Below the pieces are notes generated by a model. That model was not told the DNA's origin and did no database searches. It worked only from the letters and a program-made list of their open reading frames with translations. This document shows positions 37,122-48,652 of a DNA stretch of 64,000 nucleotides, piece after piece. This DNA comes from Dugong dugon (taxonomy: Eukaryota > Chordata > Mammalia > Sirenia > Dugongidae). The stretch is taken from assembly GCA_030035585.1 (NCBI GenBank), contig CM057461.1:170821624-170885623 (forward strand). The letters are read 5' to 3'. Numbering within the stretch: the first letter of the stretch is position 1; every line of letters begins with the position of its first letter. A program made the position numbers and the translations under genes.

Positions 37122-40100
37122 TTGTTGTTGTTATTTGCTGTGAAGTCAGTTCCAACTCACAGCAACCCTACGCACCACAGAAACAACAAGGCCTGGTCCT
37201 GTGCCATGCTCAAAATCATTCTTATGCTTGAGCCCATTGTTGCAGCCACTTTGTCAATCCATTTCGTGGAGGGTCTTCCTCTTTTGCACTAACCCTGTAG
37301 GCTACCAAGCATGATGTCCTTCTCCAGGAACTGATACCTCCTGACAACATGTTCAAAGTATGTAAGACGTGGTCTTGCCATCCTTCCTTGTAAGGAGCTT
37401 TCTGTTTGTACTTCTTCCAAGACAGATTTGTTCATTCTTTTGGCAGTCCATAGTATATTCAATATTCTTCACCAACACCACAATTCAAAGACGTCAATTC
37501 TTCGGTCTTCCTTATTCACTGTCCAGCTTTTGCATGCATATGATGAGATTGAAAATAATCATGGCTTGCGTCAGGCGCACCTTAGTCTTCAAGGTGACAT
37601 CTTTGCTTTTCAACACTTTAAAGAGGTCTTTTGCAGCAGATTTGCCCAATGCAATGCGTCTTTTGATTTCCCGACTGCTGTTTCCATGTCTATTGATTGT
37701 GGATCCAAGTAAAATGAAATCCTTGGCAACTTCGATCTTTTCTGTTTATCATGATGTTGCTTATTGGTCCAGTTGTAAAGATTTTTGTTTTCTTTATGTT
37801 GACGTGTAATCCATACTGAAGGCTGTGGTCTTTGATCTTCATCAGTAAGTGCTTCAAGTCCTCTTCACTTTCAGCAAGCAAGGTTGTGTCATCTGCATAT
37901 CACAGGTTGTTAATGAGTCTCCCTCTAATCCTGATGCCCCTTTCTTCTTCATATAGTCCAACTTCTTGGATTATTTGCTCAGCATACAGACTGAATAGGT
38001 ATGGTGAAAGGATGCAACCCTGGCACTCACCTTTCCTGACTTTAAACCATACAGTATCCCTTTGTTCTGTCTGAACAACTCCATCTTGATCTGTGTACAG
38101 GTTCCTCATGAGCACAATTAAGTGTTCTGGAATTCCCATTCTTCGTAATGTTATCCATAATTTGTTATGATCCACACAATTGAATGCCTTTGCATGGTCA
38201 ATAAAACACAGGTAAACATCTTTCTAGTACTTTCTGCTTTCAGCCAGGATCCATCTGACATTAGCAATGATATCCCTGGTTCCACATCCTTTTCTGAACC
38301 TGGCCTGAATTCCTGGCAGTTCCCTGTCAACATACTGCTGCAGCTGCTTTTGAATTATCTTTAACAAAATTTTACTTGCGTGTATATCAATGATACTGTT
38401 CGATAATTTCCACATTCGGTTGGATCACCTTTCTTGGGAATAGGCATAAATATGGATCTCTTCTAGTCAGTTGGCCAGGTAGCTGTCTTCCAAATTTCTT
38501 GGCATAGATGAGTGAGCACTTCCAGCACTGCATCCATTTGTTGAAACATCTCAATTGATAGTCCATCGATTCCTGGAGCCTTGTTTTTCGCCAATGCCCT
38601 CAGTGCCGCTTGGACTTCTTCCTTCGGTACCATTGGTTCCTTCTCATATGCTACCTCTTGAAATGGTTGAATGTCGACCAATTCTTTTTGGCATAATGAC
38701 TCTGTGTATTCATTCCATCTTCTTTTGATGCTTCCTGCATCGTTTAATATTTTCCCCATAGAATCCTTCACTATTGCAACTCGAGGCTTGAATTTTTTCT
38801 TCAGTTCTTTCAGTTCGAGAAACGCTGAGCATGTTCTTCCCTTTTGGTTTTCTATCTCCAGCTCTTTGCACATGTTATTGTAACACTTTGTCTTCTCGAG
38901 CTACCCTTTGAAATTTCCTGTTCAGTTCTTTTACCTCATCATTTCTTCTTTTTACTTTAGCTACTTGACATTCAAGAGCAAGCTTCAGAGTCTCTTCTGA
39001 CATGCATTTTGGTCTTTTCTTTTCTTCCTGTCTTTTTAATGACCTCTTGCTTTCTTCATGTATGATGTCCTTGATGTCATTCCACAACTTGTCTGGTCTT
39101 CAGTCATTAGTGTTCAATGCATCAAATCTACTAAATTCAGGTGGGATATACTCAAGGTTGTACTTTGGCTCTCATTGACTAGTTCTAATTTTCTTTAGTT
39201 TCAACTTGAACTTGCACATGAACAATGGATAGTCTGTTCCACAGTCAGCCTCTGGCCTTGTTCTGACTGATGATATTGAGCTTTTCCATCATCTCTTTTG
39301 ATTTGATTCCTGTGTATTCTATCTGGCGAGGTCCATGTGTACAGTCGTCATTTATGTTAGTGAAAAAAGGTATTTGCAATGGTCATTGGTCTTGCAAAAT
39401 TCGATCATGCAATCTCCAGCCTCATTTCTATCACCAAGGCCATATTTTCCAACTACCGATCCTTCTTCCTTGTTTCCAACTTTTGCATTCCAATCACTAG
39501 TAATTATCAACGCATCCTGATTGCATGTTCGATTAATTTCAGACTGAAGAAGTTGGTAAAAATCTTCAACTTCATTTCTTTGGCCTTAGTGGTTGGTGCA
39601 TGAATTTGAATAATAGTCGTATTAACTGGTCTTCCTTGTAGGCGTATGGATATTATCCTATCACTGACAGTACTGTACTTCAGGATAGATCTTGAAATGT
39701 TCTTTTTGACGATGAATGCAGTCCCATTCCTCTTCAAGCTGTCATTCCTGGCATAGTAGACCATATGGCTGTCTGATTCAAAATGGCCAACACCAGTCCA
39801 TTTCAGCTCACTAATGCCTAGGATATCGATGTTTATGCATTCCATTTCATTTTTGACGATTCTGAATTTTCCTAGATTCGTACTTCGCACATTCCACATT
39901 CTGATTACTGATGGATGTTTGCAGCTGTATCTTCTCATTTTGAGTCATGCCACATCAACAAAAGAAGGTCCCAAAAGCTTGACTCCATCCACATCATTAA
40001 GGTTGACTCTACTTTGAGGAGGCAGCTCTTCCCCACTTGTCTTTTGAGTGCTTTCCAACCTGAGGGGCTCATCTTCCGGCACTATATGAGATAATGTTCC

Positions 40101-40309
40101 ACTGCTACTCATAAGGTTTTCACTGGCTAATTCTTTTCAGAACCAGACTGCTGGGTCCTCCTTCCTAGTCCGTCTTAGTCTGGAAGCTCAGCTGAACACT
40201 GTCTGCCATGGGTGACCCTGCCGGTATCTGAGTACCGGTGGCAGAGCTTCCAGCATCACAGCAACACGCACGCCTCCACAGTATGACAAACTGACAGACA
40301 CGTGGGGGC
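37122..40309 (-). mobile_element. RTE/BovB-type LINE, full length, in an LTR (minus)
   Basis: About 3.19 kb, with a (GTT)n 3' end at the left and 5' end near 40309. The target duplication TCCTGCCTCTG (37111-37121) and TTCTGCCTCTG (40310-40320) lies within LTR sequence. It has fewer visible lesions than the plus-strand copy at 32219. Confidence 0.93.
37690..39938 (-). pseudogene. RTE endonuclease-reverse transcriptase ORF, broken
   Basis: Read on the minus strand: endonuclease at 39507-39938 (ISELKWTGVGHFESDSHMVY), linker and start of the reverse transcriptase at 38463-38873 (APGIDGLSIEMFQQ), middle fingers/palm at about 38175-37900 (CQGCILSPYLFSLYAEQ), and catalytic YADDTTLLAES just before 37860. 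Pieces are in different frames, so no complete protein is possible. BovB/RTE-type enzymes make DNA from RNA at a nicked target; AfroSINE tails suggest they also mobilised the SINE. Confidence 0.92.
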
Positions 40310-40648
40310 TTCTGCCTCTGCTGCTGCTTTTTCTCTACCGCCACTTCTCGTAGTCCTCGGTGTTACATTCTCTCTCTGTCTCCTAGTTCCAGGGCCTTCT
40401 CAGTGCAGGTAGCCCGGGTCCAAGGGACAGGCTCCACTCCTTGCTCTGCTTTCTTGGTGGTGGTGAGATCCTCCCTTCCTGCCTCTGGGATGGCTCATTT
40501 TAAGCCTAGTGAGATAGCAAAACTGACTAATCCCTTCGTATATGGACCAATTCCATATACCTTATTTGCACAGTCCTACTCAATCACTGTGCATGAATCA
40601 CAAAGACTATAGCTAGAAAGGCCATATTAAGTAACACATTGTACCACA
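40310..40648 (-). repeat. 3' LTR, proximal part, minus provirus
   Basis: Continuation of the LTR after the RTE, matching 43320-43656. Its inner edge, read on the minus strand, is TGTGGTACAATG, preceded by the purine-rich GCCAGGGGGTGGCC expected of a polypurine tract. Confidence 0.88.
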
Positions 40649-42704
40649 GGCCACCCCCTGGCTCTTCTAGCCATTGGCCCTTTCATATTTGAAGAATTAA
40701 CTTCCCCCTCCCAATCATTTTACCAGTCCAAAACAGTCATTAACAGTTAGTCCTTCAGTAGGGCAAAAGAGTCCTAAGGGTGAGGTTACTCAGGTACCAG
40801 CCATTCACTTCTGCTGCAGGTGTCCATCTGGTCTGGTCAGGTTCTCCAAAAAGTTTATTTTGTCTTCACCTTTCTGGCTCTGATAAAATTTAACTGAGAG
40901 AAGATTATTTCCTTGCTCTGAGCTTCACAAGGTATCAGCATAGCAAAACCTTTAAGGGACTTTAGGTTTGGCCACTGTACTCCAGTCCAGCAGTGCCTCC
41001 CCCTTAGTCCACTCTTTCACAGTTCAGCTTCTACAATTACAGTTTTTACAATCACAATTAACCACTTTTTAACAATCATCACTCACAGCTGAATCATAAT
41101 CCTATCAACATCTTCCCCTACCCTCTCTTCCCCTGTCTAATCAGGAAAAGCTGAATCTATATTCAGTAAGGCTCCTCCTTTGTCCCCCTCATTTAATGTA
41201 AGCACTCATGAAAGCGTGTAAGCCACTCACTCCATGCTTTTATGTCCCTCCTTTTTAGATAGCCAATTTCTAAACTGCCTCTCCATATCAAACCAGTACT
41301 CTGAGGAGACAAGCATGTTCCTTTATCTGAAGAATCTTCTGTTCCAGTTGGAACTTTGAGCATCTGCATCCATAAGTAAAGTCCAGTCCTGAGCAAGCTA
41401 TCAAATTGTAGCAATCTATACCACCTAACTGTGTCAAACATCTTTTTCTTTATTCAGTCAGGTGCTGGTCAGCTCATCCCTATCCAAGCTAGGCCAGCTG
41501 GGACCTCCCAAAAGCTAAGGAGTCCACACAGCTCCTTGCACGTCAGACCAAAAACAAACAAAACAAAACCTGCTGCCATCAAGTCGATTCCGACTCACAG
41601 TGACCCTATAGGACAGAGCACAACTGCCCTACAGGGTTTCCAAGAAATGCCTGGTGGATTCAAACTGCTTACCTTTCAGTTAGCAGCCGTAGCTCTTAAC
41701 CACTATGCAACCCAGCCAGCCCTTTCTCTCTTTCTCTCTCTCATCCCTAGCCTCCGTAGTCTAAGTCAATGGGCACCAATGGAACACGTCCAAACTCAAT
41801 CTGTCTCTTCATTGCTACACCTCCCCCACTGCCATTCATGAGTGGACCCAGGTAGTCACCATAGGCGAGTATACCAGGCTGTCTATTCGTCGGTTCCCTT
41901 TAACTTCCAGTCCTAGAAGGGGATTTTTTCTGATGGGCACTAACTTTTCCTGTCTTGATACATCCAGGGGCAAACTGCTTGACTGAATTTCAAAAAGCAA
42001 AACAGTCTTTTTTTTTTTCCCCTGCAGGCCCTTCCTTCATATGTAAATCTCCTGTTCTCTCAGCAATTCTGGGTGGTTCTGCATGTCTTTTCAAATGCAA
42101 ATTTCCTGACTCCATCGGGTTAGGGTTGGGCTCAGGTACACAGGGCTACTGCATTGAAATGAACAGGCTATGTTTCTTTTGGACAAATCCTAGTTCCCCT
42201 TTTAGCACATCCAATCAAGTATTGGCTGAAGGCAGAGTTACACACTCTCTGTAATCTATAATACTCAATATTCATTTCAATCATACATTTAGGTTTGCTT
42301 TGCAACACTATGTAGAAGAAACATTCAATATTCATAGTATATTCATAGGAACACATAAATATTCCAGTTTCATCTTCTCTTCTCCACATTTAACTATCTT
42401 TCCATTCATATACATATGGCCTGGGGCCTCTGGCTAGGTAGAACCAGTAGACCTTGGCCCCCTATCAATCATCTTTTTAATCAGTGTGAATTTTGCCCCA
42501 GGCTACTCCAGATGTGGCTTTCCTGCCCTCAGCTGCAGCATAACATTTCTTACTTTCCTTTCCACCATTACAGGTAACAACAACCAAAGTAACCATCTAA
42601 GAATCAAAAGTTTCACTTCCCACGCCCCTTTGTTCTTTCTTCTACAAAGTACCATGCTTCTGTAAGTCTGGAGCCATTGCAACAATCCCCGCTCTGACAC
42701 CAAC
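40649..42704 (-). repeat. Internal region of minus provirus, non-coding
   Basis: It aligns in reverse with the internal region 45840-47862 of the plus-strand provirus across its length. The primer-binding site is at about 42684-42702 and resembles the 3' end of tRNA-Leu, as in ERVL/MaLR. No viral protein was recognised. It contains an AfroSINE (41550-41715). Confidence 0.85.
41550..41715 (-). mobile_element. AfroSINE inside the minus provirus (minus)
   Basis: Reversed short-form AfroSINE (CTGCTGCCATCAAGTCGATT at left, head remnant AACCACTATGCAACCC at right). The corresponding place in the plus-strand provirus lacks it, so it arrived after this provirus had formed. No clear target duplication. 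Confidence 0.85.
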
Positions 42705-43656
42705 TGTAAAAATGACATAGAGGAGTCATCTGACCTCCTCTAACTTCACAAGGGGGAAGGAGAATCAAGATCAATAGCCCAAGGCTGATTCCTATGAGCT
42801 GGAGATTAAACATATCTCCTCTCACCAGCTCTTTTTACAAATTCTGATACCATTTGTCCCTTCCATGACACTCTCTACTTCTCTGCTGGGTTCGATAATT
42901 CATTGTAATGGCTACACAGAACTCACAGACCATACTCACAATTATGGGGTTTATGAGGAAAGGAACAAGTTACAATTTAGGTTCAGGAATGTTCAGAATT
43001 CAGTTCTTTGGTCAGGACAGCCTCTCCTCAGCCATGCCTGCAGGCAGATCTCTCCCTGGCCCTTGGCCCCTCAGCCCCTGGGCCTGGCCTCTGTCCTGCT
43101 TGGGCAACTGTTACAAAGCTCTTTTAGCTCTCCTGATAAGTACCCAGAGGTACCTTACAGAGGCAGTAAGCCTCGGCCTGAAGGCAAGCAGCTCTAGCTC
43201 CACAGATCAGCAAACCTAGGTCCACCAAGTGCCTGGAGGCACCCCATTCCACCAGCAAGCTTCCTGCCTAGCTTTCTCACTCCGTGGGCCAGGAAGCCTA
43301 CATGCTGTCTCCTGCCAGTCTCCTGCCTCTGCCGCTGTCGTTGGTCTGCCACCGCTTCTCACCATCTTCTGTGTTTCAGTTCTCTCTCTTGGTTTCCTGG
43401 TTCCAGGAGCTTCTCAGCACAGGGATCCCAGGTCCAAAGGACATACTCCACTCCTGACTCTTCTTTCTTTGTGGTGGCGAGATCCTCCCTTCCTGCCTCT
43501 GGGATGGCTCATTTTAAGCTTAGCAGGATGGCAAAACTGACCAATCCCTTCGTTAGGATTCCATATATCCTATTTTCATAGTCCTACTCAATTGTTGTAT
43601 GTGAGTCACAAAGACTATGGCTAGAAGGGCCATATTAACTAATTCATTGAACTGCA
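42705..43656 (-). repeat. 5' LTR of minus provirus, 952 bp
   Basis: Runs from TGTAAAAATGAC at 42705 to the terminus which reads TGCAGTTCAATG on the minus strand. An AATAAACCCCAT-like word near 42950 sits where the plus provirus LTR has AACAAACCCTAT. It is about 350 bp longer than the LTRs of the plus provirus because of an expanded U3-like part. Confidence 0.88.
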
Positions 43657-43661
43657 TATAT

Positions 43662-44523
43662 TCTATCTTATTTTTATATTGAATACCTTTTCTATTAAAA
43701 TGGATATTTCTTCTATTGAATAGACTGAGAAATTGAGGTCCTTGTCAGTGTTCAACCCAAAAAATCCCATGCATGCCTCAAAATGTAACAGGATGGAGAA
43801 CTAGTGTATTGTTATTTTCTAACAAGGAAATCTGCTTTTTACAAACTCATTAGGAGAGGCTAATTAGCAGAATGAATATGGTAATCCTCCCACATACAGA
43901 CAGAAGCAGATATGAGCAATAACACCAGCCCAGCCCACACAGAGATGCCATGTTCTCCAGAGTTGGATGGAAAACCACCCTGCATGCCAGTGCTGACTTC
44001 CTCCCACTTGACTAAATGATTTGTAATCAAAATTTAAAGAGTATTGAGAGGGTGTTTAGAGCCAGCAGTTTTAGAAGCAGCTGGACTATGAAGAAAAATG
44101 CAATGCCAAAGACACCTAGGATAAATTGTTTCTGCCAATCCATTTTCAAAAATGAGAACCAAGGGTGGTTACAAGGATGGTCAGCACACGTGGCTCTCAC
44201 ATGTTCATTTTGAGAAAAATGACTCACTTTTCACTTTGACTAAGGTTGTAACTGACTGAGAATTTACTAAGAGTTACATAATGTAAAGGATCCACCACAA
44301 GAGGATCTGATCTAATGAGATGACCTTTCTGGATCATGAGGCTACAAGAGTTCATGATTTTTTCATGGTGTTCTGAGCTAAAGACTATGTAAGCCTGTCA
44401 ATGGAGCACAGTCAAAACCCACGAAGCAGATGAGGAAATGTGCCAGTGTGGACAACATAAAAAGGCTTAAGAAGTCTTTCAGAGGAGATGGACAGCTAGA
44501 AACACAGATGGGATCCCATTTTT
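43662..44523. other. No gene or repeat recognised
   Basis: AT-rich unique-looking sequence. The open frames on both strands at 44016-44227 are mirror shadows of each other and have no family match that I know. Confidence 0.4.
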
Positions 44524-44533
44524 ATAGGCTTGG

Positions 44534-44744
44534 TTGTTGTTGCTGTTGGGTGCTGTCAAGTCGATTTCAACTCATATTGACCCCAAGTGACAGAGTAGAA
44601 CTGCCCCATAGGGTTTTCTTGGCTGTCATCTTTACAGATGCAGATCACCAGGTCTTTCTCCCACAGAGCTGCTGGGTGGGTTCAAACTGCCAACCCTTCA
44701 TTTAGCAGCTGAGTGGTTAACTGTTGTGCCACCAAGGCTCCTTC
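44534..44744 (-). mobile_element. AfroSINE, long form (minus)
   Basis: Reversed AfroSINE with a (GTT)n-like tail. Perfect 10-bp target duplication ATAGGCTTGG (44524-44533, 44745-44754). Confidence 0.95.
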
Positions 44745-44859
44745 ATAGGCTTGGAGGGACCATTAAATGGCTACATTATATCAAATTTTTTTTAAAAATA
44801 AGAAGTCTATTGCCATGCAATACATAAGGAACATAGTATAAAAAAATAACTTCTATAGT

Positions 44860-45090
44860 GTTTTTCTTACTATAAAAAGTAATAAATACTCATTATGGAA
44901 ACTGAAAAATACAGATATAGAAAAGAAAATAAAAAATCAGTCATGATCTCATAATCCAGAGAAAATAAATTAATAGGTGTGTCTTTATCTAATATTTAAT
45001 TGGAATCAGACTACATATACAGTTTGGACATACTCTGTTTAAATATATGGTCAAAAAGCAAATACCAGTAAATATTGACCTTGCAAAAAT
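44860..45090. repeat. Ancient L1 3' fragment, probable
   Basis: A-rich sequence resembling L1M 3' ends (ATAAATACTCATTATGGAAA, GAAAATAAAAAATCAGTCA), similar in kind to 60510-60640 in reverse. Confidence 0.45.
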
Positions 45091-45119
45091 AAAATGTCCC
45101 AGGGAGTGCTTTGGCCACT

Positions 45120-45216
45120 TAATACCTTACAACCTGGCATAAAGCCCCACTTGATTGAACTTCTCTCCTATGGCTATCCAGACACCTCCTCATTACACAT
45201 CCTCTGGTGTTTTCAA
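45120..45216 (+). repeat. L2 fragment, left part
   Basis: Weak L2-like sequence that continues at 48653 once the nested AfroSINE and provirus are removed. Confidence 0.45.
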
Positions 45217-45232
45217 GGAGTTCCTGAGTGGT
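45217..45232 (+). mobile_element. AfroSINE 5' tip, split by provirus
   Basis: GGAGTTCCTGAGTGGT is the start of an AfroSINE whose remaining part is at 48456-48652. The outer target duplication is CTGGTGTTTTCAA (45204-45216) and CTGGTGTTTCCAA (48653-48665). Confidence 0.9.
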
Positions 45233-45839
45233 TTCGGTATGATTAATTACTTTTGTGTGTGCCCTTTCTAGCCATGTTCTTATAACTCCCACCTAAGTGA
45301 TTGCGTGATAGGGTAATTGTGGCCTACCAATGAGGACTGGTCAGTTTGGCCTTAAAAGACAGCCAGTTCCAGAGAAGAGGGAGGAGCCCAACACCACCAC
45401 CAAGGAAGGAGAGACCCGGTAGCAGAAGATGGTGTGGTGGGCTTCCTGGCCCATGGAGAGAGAAAGCTGAGTGCCTTTGGACAGAGACTGAGGGCCAAGG
45501 AGACTGGTACCTGCAAGCACAGCTGGGGAGAGGCTATCTTGATGGAAGAACTGTATTCTGATTGTTCTTGAGCCTGAATTGAAAGTGTTACTTCCCTAAC
45601 AAACCCTATAATTATGAGTATGGTCTGTGAGTTCTGTTTGACCATTGCAATGAATTATTGAACCCAGTAGAGAGTGCTGTGGGAGGGACAGCTGCTGTCA
45701 GAATTAGTAAAAATGGCAGAGAGAGGAGGCATGTCTGACCTCCCCCTCATGGGAATCAGCCTTGGGCTGTTGATCTTGATTTTCTTTTCCCCTTATGAAG
45801 TAAGAGGAGGTCAGACACTTCCCCCACACTGTTTTTACA
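45233..45839 (+). repeat. 5' LTR, plus provirus (607 bp)
   Basis: Starts TTCGGTATGATTAATTAC (the 3' copy begins TGCAATACAATTAATTAC; most differences are transitions) and ends TTTTTACA. Much of U5 is shared with the minus provirus (ATTGCAATGAATTATTGAAC). Confidence 0.92.
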
Positions 45840-47862
45840 GTTGGCGTCAGAAGCGGGATTCTTTGCAATGGCTCCAGACTCATGAAAACATGAAACTTTG
45901 TAAGAGAAAGAATGAAGGGACTTGGGAAGCAAAACTTTTGATTCTTGGATGGTTGCTTTGGTTGTTGTTACCTGTAATGGCTGAAAAGCTGCAGCTGGAG
46001 AGGCCTGGGGCCAAAGCCAGGCCAGATAAGGTTATGCTGCAGCTGAGGGGAGAAAAGCCCTACCAGAAGTGACCTGAAGCCAAAGCCAGGCCAGATAAGC
46101 AGGATGCTTGATAGGGGCAGGGTCTTCTGGTTCCACCCAGCCAGAGGCCCAAGGTGAAATGCATACGAATGGGAAGATAGTTAAGGTGTAGAGAAGACTC
46201 AACTGGAATGTTTTAAAAGGGTTATGTGTTTAGGATTATGCATTTATCTGAATGTACTATGGATATTGAATGTTTCTCCTACCTAATGTTGGAAAGCAGA
46301 CCTAAATATATGATAGAAGTGAATATTGGGTATTAGAGATTACAGACAGTGTGTAACTCCACCTTCAGCCAATACTTGATTGGATATGTTAACAGGGAAC
46401 TAGGATTTGCCCAAAGAAACAAAGGCTGTTTGAAGGTAGTAGCCTTGTGTATAGTGTGGGGGCTTAGGTTGAGAACCTGAGCCCCTTCTGGAGTTTGCAT
46501 CTGAAAAGACAAGCAGAACCACCCAGAACAGCTAAGAGAATGGAAGATTTGCATTTGAAGAAAGAACTTACAGGAAAAAAAGTGGCTGTTTTGCTTTTTG
46601 AATTTGGAGGAAGCAATTTGCTGTTGGATGCATCAAGGCAGGAAGTGAGTGCCCATCAGATGGAACCCCTTCCAGGACTGGAAGTTAAAGGGAGCCAGCG
46701 AGTAGACAGCTTGGTCTGCTCACTTTTGGTGACCACCTGGGTCCACTAATGAGTGGAAGTAGGGAAAGTGCAGCAATGAAGAGATGGCTGAATTTGGACT
46801 TGTTCCACTGGCACCTGTTGACCCAGCCCACGGGGGCTAGGGATAAGAGAGAGGAAGGGCTGGCTGGCCAGAAGTAAAGGGAGTTTTGTGTGGACTCCTA
46901 AGTTTACGGGCGGAAACTGTTGACCTAGCCCAAGGGGACTAAGGATGAGAGTGTGTGAAGTGGCTGCCTGAAGTGCCGGGAGGTGTGTGAACTCTTGAGC
47001 CTGAGGCTGTGACCAATTGTGACCTAGCTTGGATGGCTAGGGATGAGCTGACCAGAATCTGACTGAATGAAGAGTAAGATGTTTGACACCATGAGCTGGT
47101 GGAGACTGCTGCAGTTGGATGGCTCGCTCTGGACTGGACTTTGCTTGGGGGTGCAGATGTTCAAGGTTCCAACTGGAACTGAAGATTCTTCAAGACCAAA
47201 GGAAAATGTTTGTCTCCTGAAAGTACTGGTTTGATAGGGATGGGCAATTTAAACATTGGCTATACAGAACGGGGGAGATAAAGGCATGAAGTGGCTGGCT
47301 TACATGCTTTCGTGGGTATGCTTACACTCAAAATGAAGGGGCCAAGGGAGGATCCCCACTGAATAGATTCCTCTTTCCTGATGGGTCTGGGGAAGAAAGG
47401 GTAGGGGAACGTACTGATAGGATCATATGATTTAGCTGTGAGTGCTGTTAACAGGACTGTGATTGTAAAAACTATAATTGTAGAAGCTGTAAGTATAAAA
47501 GAGTGGACTAAGGGGAGGCACTGCTGGATTAGAGTACAGTGGCTGAACCTAAAGTCCCTTGAAGATTTTGCTATGCTGATATCTCGTGAGGCTCAGAGCA
47601 AGGGAATAATTTTTTCTCAGCTGAATTTTGTCAGAGGCCAGAAAGGATGAAGACAAGATGACTTTTGGAGAATCTGACCATATCAGGTGGAAACCCGCAG
47701 CAGAAGTGAATGGGTGGTACGTGAGTAAACTCATCCTTTGGACTCTTTGCCCTATTGAAAGACTAACTGTTAATGACTGTTTTGGACTGGTAAAATGATT
47801 GGGAGGCAGAAGTTATCCTCCAAATATGGAAGAATCATGGCTAGAAAAGCCAGGGGGTGGCC
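45840..47862 (+). repeat. Internal region of plus provirus, non-coding
   Basis: Begins GTTGGCGTCAGAAGCGGGAT; the part from 45842 pairs with the 3' end of tRNA-Leu, as in ERVL and MaLR elements. About 2.0 kb, longest frames under 100 codons and not viral-like. It includes roughly 100-bp imperfect repeats at 46815-47060. The 70-codon frame at 47438-47650 looks like chance. Confidence 0.85.
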
Positions 47863-48455
47863 TGCAATACAATTAATTACTTTTGTGTGTGCCCTTTCTA
47901 GCCATGGTCTTATAACTCCCACCCAGGTGATTGTGTGATAGGGTAATTGGGGCCTACCAATGCGGATTGGTCAGTTTTGCCTTAAAAGACAGCCAGTTCC
48001 AGAGTAAAGGGAGGAGTCCACCACCACCAAAGAAGGAGAAACCTGGTAGCAGAAGATGGTGTGGTGGGCTTCCTGGCCCATGGAAAGAGAAAGCTGACTG
48101 CCTCTGAGCAGAGACTGAGGGCCAGGGAGACACCTGCCTGCAAGCACAGCTGGGGAGAGGCTATCTTGATGGAAGAACTGTATCCTGAGTGTTCTTGAGC
48201 CTGAATTGTAACTGTTACTTCCTTAACAAACCCTATAATTGTAAGTATGGTCTGTGTGGTCATTGCAATGAATTATTGAACCCAGTAGAGAGTGCTGTGG
48301 GAGGGACAGCTGGTGTCAGAATTAGTAAAAATGGCAAAGAGGAGGCATGTCTGACCTCTCCCTCATGGGAATCAGCCTTGGGCTGTTGATCTTGATTCTC
48401 CTTTCCCCTTATGAAGTAAGAGAAGGTCAGACACTGCCCCCACGCTGTTTTTACA
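47863..48455 (+). repeat. 3' LTR, plus provirus (593 bp)
   Basis: Starts TGCAATACAATTAATTAC and ends TTTTTACA. Differs from the 5' LTR at scattered positions and by short indels (for example GTGTGGTCATT for GTGAGTTCTGTTTGACCATT near 48254), showing age. Confidence 0.92.
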
Positions 48456-48652
48456 GTGGTGCAAACGGTTAGTGCACTAGTTGCTAACCAAAAGGTTGAA
48501 GGTTCAAGTCCACCCAGAGGCACCTTGGAAGAAAGGCCTGGCAATCTACATCCAAAAAATCAGCTATTGAAAAACTATGGAGCTCAATTCTACTCTGACA
48601 CACATGGCGCCTCCATGGGTTGAAGTCGACTCTATGGCAACTGGTTTTTTTC
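48456..48652 (+). mobile_element. AfroSINE, RTE-module type, right part
   Basis: Remainder of the AfroSINE at 45217: GTGGTGCAAACGGTTAGTGC, then body with GGAAGAAAGGCCTGGCAATC and an RTE-type tail. Confidence 0.92.

Larger units (their letters stand above)
36522..43656 (-). mobile_element. ERVL/MaLR-like provirus, minus strand, with RTE in its 3' LTR
   Basis: Two LTRs flank about 2 kb of internal sequence. The flanks TATAC (36517-36521) and TATAT (43657-43661) are the expected 5-bp target duplication with one change. The left LTR is the 3' LTR because the element lies on the minus strand. A primer-binding site abuts the right LTR. No gag, pro, pol or env is recognisable, so this is a non-autonomous, MaLR-like element. 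The two LTRs differ at many positions, so it is not recent. Confidence 0.87.
45233..48455 (+). mobile_element. ERVL/MaLR-like provirus, plus strand, in an AfroSINE
   Basis: LTR-internal-LTR with an exact 5-bp duplication GTGGT at 45228-45232 and 48456-48460. The duplicated bases belong to the AfroSINE head, so the insertion point is certain. Primer-binding site just after the 5' LTR and purine-rich AGCCAGGGGGTGG before the 3' LTR. No viral genes are recognisable. Related to, but a different subfamily from, the provirus at 36522-43656. Confidence 0.92.

Noticed and set aside
37369-37809. 146-codon plus-strand frame
   Set aside because: Antisense shadow of the RTE reverse transcriptase 3' part.
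41431-41841. 136-codon open frame in the minus provirus
   Set aside because: It runs through a reversed AfroSINE and is on the strand opposite to the provirus, so it is chance.
45674-46072. 132-codon open frame in the plus provirus
   Set aside because: It crosses the LTR/primer-site boundary and overlaps non-coding MaLR-like sequence; no viral motif is present, so it is chance.
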